The notes beneath the pieces were generated by a model. The model searched no databases. It saw nothing but the letters and a program-made list of their open reading frames with translations, and was not told where the DNA came from. From an uncultured Ruminococcus sp. (GTDB lineage Bacteria; Bacillota; Clostridia; Oscillospirales; Ruminococcaceae): a DNA stretch of 34,239 bases. Below, one piece after another: positions 31,132-34,239 of this stretch; position 1 is the first letter of the stretch, and the number at the start of each line of letters is the position of its first letter. The stretch lies in NCBI GenBank assembly GCA_937902395.1, contig CALGTV010000087.1:1-34239 (forward strand). The letters run 5' to 3'. The translations under genes and the position numbers were made by a program.

Positions 31132-32493
31132 TTATCTGTTATCAACAGCTTTCTGAATTTTTTCCTTTGTCTTGACAGAAGCCTTTACCTTTTTTATGAT
31201 AAGACCTGCAATGAGAAGAATTGCGCCTATGCATACGCCATATACTGCTGAAGGGAGAAGAAGCGTACTGCTGAGGTAGCAGAGGAAATCTCCTGTTACA
31301 GTATGAGCAAGAGCTGCACCTGCGGAAACAGCAACTGATACAATAATAAGTGCCAATCCGCTGAATGTGAAGATATTACCGAAAAATCCGATAATATGCT
31401 TGCCCTTGCAGTTTACCAGTGTTGCAATCCATATCATAAGGAGAGCAACGAAAGCTGTAAGGATTCCAAGAGTTAGATATGAAAGTATGTATCTGATATT
31501 TTCAAGGCGGAATCTAAGCTCCCAGCCGATTTTGCTTACAGAGAATTTTTCTGCTGTTTCGTTGTTGATAAGACTTGTGCGCATTGCGTTATAATCGGCA
31601 GTCTGCAAGTCATATCCGAAAGTTTCTTTTGCAATATCGTGATTTTCTTTGAAGAAATCAACGATTTCATTTTCTGTGAGGGTAGGCTCGTCACCTTTAC
31701 CGTCTATGATATAATCAGCGTAAGCTTCAAGCTTATCAGCGCAGAAACCTGTAAAATCAGTTTTTGCAAGGAAAAGGGCGAAATCTGTTGTATCTGCAAA
31801 GCCATGTGCAGCCTTGTCAAATTCAGATTCGTAGTAGAGATTGTCTGAAACGGTAAGCCCATTCAGCCTTGCATTTATAATTGACCATTTATTGAGGTCT
31901 TTCGCCATATTGTGCAGATTATCACCGGTAAATCCCAATTTTAAGCTGAAAAGAAGTCCAACTATGGTAAGTATAACAGCGGTTATCAGCGATACAACAC
32001 CTGCGCTGAATATCTTGCCTGCACCGACTTTTTCGGGTTTCCGCGGAGCTTCTTCAACAGCAGCAGGATTCTCCTGTACAGGCGGAACAGCTGTATTTTC
32101 AGCGAATTTCTCACGTTCCCTTGCAATATGCAGTTCCTCTTTCGGCATTTCAGGTATGGGCTTCGGAGTAACTGATTCTTTGATAGCCTCAGTTGAAAAG
32201 ACATTTTCATCTTTTACTGGTTCAGTGGGAATCTCAGGAAGTTCCTCTGGTTCAGGGAGGATATCAGGCAAAATTTCGGGAATTTCATCCTGTTCGGGTT
32301 CTGACGGAATATCAGCAGGAATATTTTCCGTTAATGTTTCATTATCGGGGGTATCAGGAGCCTCAGCAGAAGCTTCGCCGATATTTTCCTTGACGTATTC
32401 ACCTGTAACAGGATTTTTCAGCATAGCACCACAGGTTATGCAGAAATAAAGGTTATCGTCCTCGTGGACAGAGCCGCATAGATTACATTTCAT
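31132..32493 (-). CDS. Zinc-ribbon domain membrane protein
   Basis: A 453-residue protein. N-terminal zinc ribbon with Cys3, Cys6, Cys18 and Cys21, followed by a low-complexity Pro/Glu/Ile-rich linker (about 40-155). Four predicted membrane segments lie at about 161-187, 333-360, 366-395 and 403-430. Between the first two is a roughly 145-residue soluble region, probably extracytoplasmic. The C-terminus is Lys-rich. GGAGG precedes the ATG on the minus strand. Such zinc-ribbon-plus-membrane proteins are frequent in clostridia and of unknown function; the ribbon suggests a cytoplasmic sensing or docking role. It stands alone with its own promoter and terminator. Confidence 0.8.
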   Translation of the reverse strand: MKCNLCGSVHEDDNLYFCITCGAMLKNPVTGEYVKENIGEASAEAPDTPDNETLTENIPADIPSEPEQDEIPEILPDILPEPEELPEIPTEPVKDENVFSTEAIKESVTPKPIPEMPKEELHIAREREKFAENTAVPPVQENPAAVEEAPRKPEKVGAGKIFSAGVVSLITAVILTIVGLLFSLKLGFTGDNLHNMAKDLNKWSIINARLNGLTVSDNLYYESEFDKAAHGFADTTDFALFLAKTDFTGFCADKLEAYADYIIDGKGDEPTLTENEIVDFFKENHDIAKETFGYDLQTADYNAMRTSLINNETAEKFSVSKIGWELRFRLENIRYILSYLTLGILTAFVALLMIWIATLVNCKGKHIIGFFGNIFTFSGLALIIVSVAVSAGAALAHTVTGDFLCYLSSTLLLPSAVYGVCIGAILLIAGLIIKKVKASVKTKEKIQKAVDNR

Positions 32494-32527
32494 TTTAATT
32501 CCTCCGTAGTTTTAATTATCCATTTAT

Positions 32528-32556
32528 ATTATAACCTTAAATTTAATTGTTGTCAA
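32528..32556 (-). promoter_or_regulatory. Promoter of the zinc-ribbon gene
   Basis: On the minus strand TTGACA (32551-32556), 17-bp spacer, TATAAT (32528-32533). It lies about 70 bases from the intron 3' end, so the intron did not break it. Confidence 0.85.
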
Positions 32557-32631
32557 CAGAAAAAAGTCGAAAAAAATGCAAATGAATTTTAGAAATTTCC
32601 TTTTGTTTATAGTGTGTGTTGCCAATCGAGT

Positions 32632-32687
32632 AGGGCGGAATAAACCGCCCTCTCACACCACCGTACGTGCCGTTCGGCATACGGCGG
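32632..32687 (-). ncRNA. Group II intron domains V and VI
   Basis: Domain V at 32658-32687: minus-strand arms CCGCCGTATGCC and GGCACGTACGGTGG around a GAAC tetraloop, with the catalytic triad position reading CGC. Domain VI at 32632-32651: AGGGCGG/CCGCCCT stem with an adenosine just after it as candidate branch point. Both are intact by eye, so the intron may still splice. Confidence 0.85.
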
Positions 32688-32699
32688 TTCAATTCAAAA

Positions 32700-33965
32700 T
32701 TAAATATGTACTAATGAATAGTAATCTGAAATACTGACTAAGCCACGCTTTGTCAGTATTTCTTTTGATACTGCATTTTTCAAAACAGATTTTGTAGCTA
32801 CAAACTGGTAGTGATTTCCCCATTGTGCCACCTTATTGGCTATCCATTTCGGTACTCCGAGTTTTAGCAAACCCCATAACCTTTTCTTTCCTGTTTTCCA
32901 CTGTTTCCATATTATCACTCTTATCATTGTTCTCATATGCTCATCTATGCGTTCAAGCTTTGTTTTCATCGAAGCTATACGAAAATAGTTTATCCAACCT
33001 CTTATTACTGCATTAAGTTTATTAATTCGGTATGTTAGGTCAATACTCAACTTTCGTTTGCATATTGCTTTGATTTTTCTTTTGAATCTTGTTACTGAAT
33101 CTTTATGGGGTATTGCTTTCCAACCCTCTTTACTTTTCCAGAAGCCAAATCCCAGATATTTTAGTTTACTTGGCGGTGTTATCTTTGTCTTTTCTGCATT
33201 CACCTTTAATCCAAGCTTTCTTTCTATCCAGTTTGTTATGGAATACATTACCCTTTTTGCCGCCGCTTCACTTTTCAAGGTTATTATTACATCATCTGCA
33301 TACCTTGTAAAATTCAGTCGTCTGCTTTCAAGTTCGTAATCAAGTTCGTTAAGCATAATATTGCTCAATAATGGTGATAAATTTCCTCCTTGTGGCGTGC
33401 CAACTTCTGTTGCTTCGTATCTGCCTTTGTCCATTACTCCCGCTTTCAGATACTTTCGTATTAAACTTTCTGTATCTCCGTCGTGTATTACTCTTCCGAC
33501 ATAACTCATCAACTTATCTTGCGGCACATTATCAAAGAATTTTTCAAGGTCTATATCCACTACCCATATGTATCCGCTGTTAAATAAGTCAAGCAGCTTT
33601 ACTATCGCCTGTTCACAACAGCGATTTGGTCTGAAACCATAACTGCTATCGTGAAACATTGGGTCAAATATGGGAGTGAGTATTTGAGTTATTCCTTGTT
33701 CTATTACTCTGTCTATTACTGTGGGAATACCCAATTTCCTTACTCCGCCGTTTGCCTTGGGTATTTCTACCCTCAATACCGGCTGTGGCTTGTAAGTTCT
33801 GTTTCGGATTTGCTCCTTGATACTGCTCCAGTTCTCTTTCATATATTCTTCAAGTTCATCGGTTGTGACTCCATCTACTCCGCCTGCACCCTTATTTGAG
33901 TATACTCTCTTTTGGGCAAGTCGGATATTTTCATCACTCAGTATCTTTTCAAGCATTTCTGACAT
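32700..33965 (-). CDS. ltrA: Group II intron reverse transcriptase/maturase
   Basis: A 421-residue intron-encoded protein that assists splicing and copies the intron into DNA. The reverse transcriptase domain (about 15-290) has V-V-D-I-D-L-E-K-F-F-D near 135-145, G-T-P-Q-G-G-N-L-S-P at 189-198 and the catalytic Y-A-D-D at 222-225. The maturase X region includes R-G-W-I-N-Y-F (about 315-325). It ends without an HNH endonuclease domain. All key residues are present, so the protein looks functional. AAAGGAGA precedes the ATG on the minus strand. The gene sits in intron domain IV. Confidence 0.94.
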   Translation of the reverse strand: MSEMLEKILSDENIRLAQKRVYSNKGAGGVDGVTTDELEEYMKENWSSIKEQIRNRTYKPQPVLRVEIPKANGGVRKLGIPTVIDRVIEQGITQILTPIFDPMFHDSSYGFRPNRCCEQAIVKLLDLFNSGYIWVVDIDLEKFFDNVPQDKLMSYVGRVIHDGDTESLIRKYLKAGVMDKGRYEATEVGTPQGGNLSPLLSNIMLNELDYELESRRLNFTRYADDVIITLKSEAAAKRVMYSITNWIERKLGLKVNAEKTKITPPSKLKYLGFGFWKSKEGWKAIPHKDSVTRFKRKIKAICKRKLSIDLTYRINKLNAVIRGWINYFRIASMKTKLERIDEHMRTMIRVIIWKQWKTGKKRLWGLLKLGVPKWIANKVAQWGNHYQFVATKSVLKNAVSKEILTKRGLVSISDYYSLVHI

Positions 33966-34239
33966 ATTCCGTCTCCTTTCCTTTCCGCTTCCGAATACTT
34001 TTACTTCTCCCTATGTTATTTGTGCTTCCACTCAATTACGCTTCGTTTTCACACTTCGTCGGACGAATATTCGGAACATACATTTCAATTTGACGCTTTG
34101 AATTGTTCAGTCCTTCCCGAAAAAAATTTTTTTTTTCGGTACTATGACCTCTGCTGACTTCTCATAGTTCGTTGTTACTACAGATTTCTCTGCCTATGAG
34201 ACCTCACGGGATAAACCAATACTCTTTCCTCGTCTACCT

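Larger units (their letters stand above)
32625..34239 (-). mobile_element. Group II intron, 3' portion (5' end beyond the window)
   Basis: The maturase gene is preceded (33966-34239) by non-coding intron RNA of domains I-IV, including an A/T-run hairpin at 34118-34139, and followed by domain V and VI structures at 32632-32687. The 3' end is near 32625 (minus-strand CTACTCGAT). The intron runs the same way as the zinc-ribbon gene and lies upstream of its promoter, in an intergenic site. The RT has no C-terminal endonuclease and the domain V triad reads CGC, both compatible with class C introns; the class call is tentative. Confidence 0.85.

Noticed and set aside
31841..32449. 202-codon plus-strand frame, rich in Ser, Gly and Phe
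   Set aside because: It mirrors the Pro/Glu linker of the zinc-ribbon protein on the other strand and has no credible start site.
34118..34139. Rho-independent terminator near the window end
   Set aside because: The symmetrical A/T run with three-base GC caps lies within intron RNA domains and has no separate gene to end. Treated as part of the intron.

Overview
The window looks like chromosome of a low-to-moderate GC Gram-positive clostridium, most likely of the Ruminococcus / Oscillospiraceae type. This rests on near-perfect TTGACA-17-TATAAT promoters, strong AGGAGG-type ribosome binding sites, the order SRP RNA-dnaX-ybaB-recR-recG, a paired secD/secF, BspA-like leucine-rich surface proteins and a TagF/TagGH-like wall polymer module. 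The genus is inference; the Firmicutes assignment is solid. Almost all genes are on the + strand; only the last 3.1 kb (zinc-ribbon membrane protein and group II intron) read on the minus strand.

Layout. 1-230: a compound palindromic element of many triloop hairpins; a second, inverted copy lies at 17790-17951. 305-745: a YabR-like S1 RNA-binding protein. 924-8552: a polysaccharide operon with a polyprenyl-phosphate sugar-1-phosphate transferase, ManC, Gmd, two small paralogous proteins, two GT4 glycosyltransferases, an Rmd-like reductase and a small coiled-coil protein. ManC, Gmd and Rmd together would make GDP-D-rhamnose, so the product is probably a D-rhamnose-containing glycan started on a lipid carrier. 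8616-15173: F-type ATP synthase operon behind a structured, terminator-bearing leader. Its order is a, c, b, a fused delta-alpha polypeptide, gamma, beta, epsilon. 15254-17717: secD-secF. 17790-21591: second hairpin element, then a TagF-like glycerophosphotransferase, an ABC-2 polysaccharide exporter (permease and ATPase) and a CPCC zinc protein. 22004-25550: two overlapping genes for LRR_5 surface proteins with C-terminal membrane anchors. 25619-30617: SRP RNA, dnaX, ybaB, recR, recG. 30625-30742: an imperfect palindromic, MITE-like element. 30794-31012: a small orphan gene. 31132-32493 (minus): a zinc-ribbon membrane protein. 32625-34239 (minus): the 3' part of a group II intron with its maturase; its 5' end is outside the window.

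How the parts may work together. The first glycan operon supplies sugar nucleotide, initiating transferase and glycosyltransferases but no flippase, polymerase or exporter. The wall-polymer ABC exporter about 10 kb downstream could serve it, but that link is inference. Strongest observations for follow-up: (1) the in-frame fusion of ATP synthase delta to alpha, which conflicts with the usual one-delta-to-three-alpha stoichiometry; (2) the ATP synthase leader, which can be drawn as a pseudoknotted domain plus antiterminator and terminator, like a riboswitch or attenuator; (3) the multi-hairpin element whose two copies differ by paired, compensatory changes in several stems.
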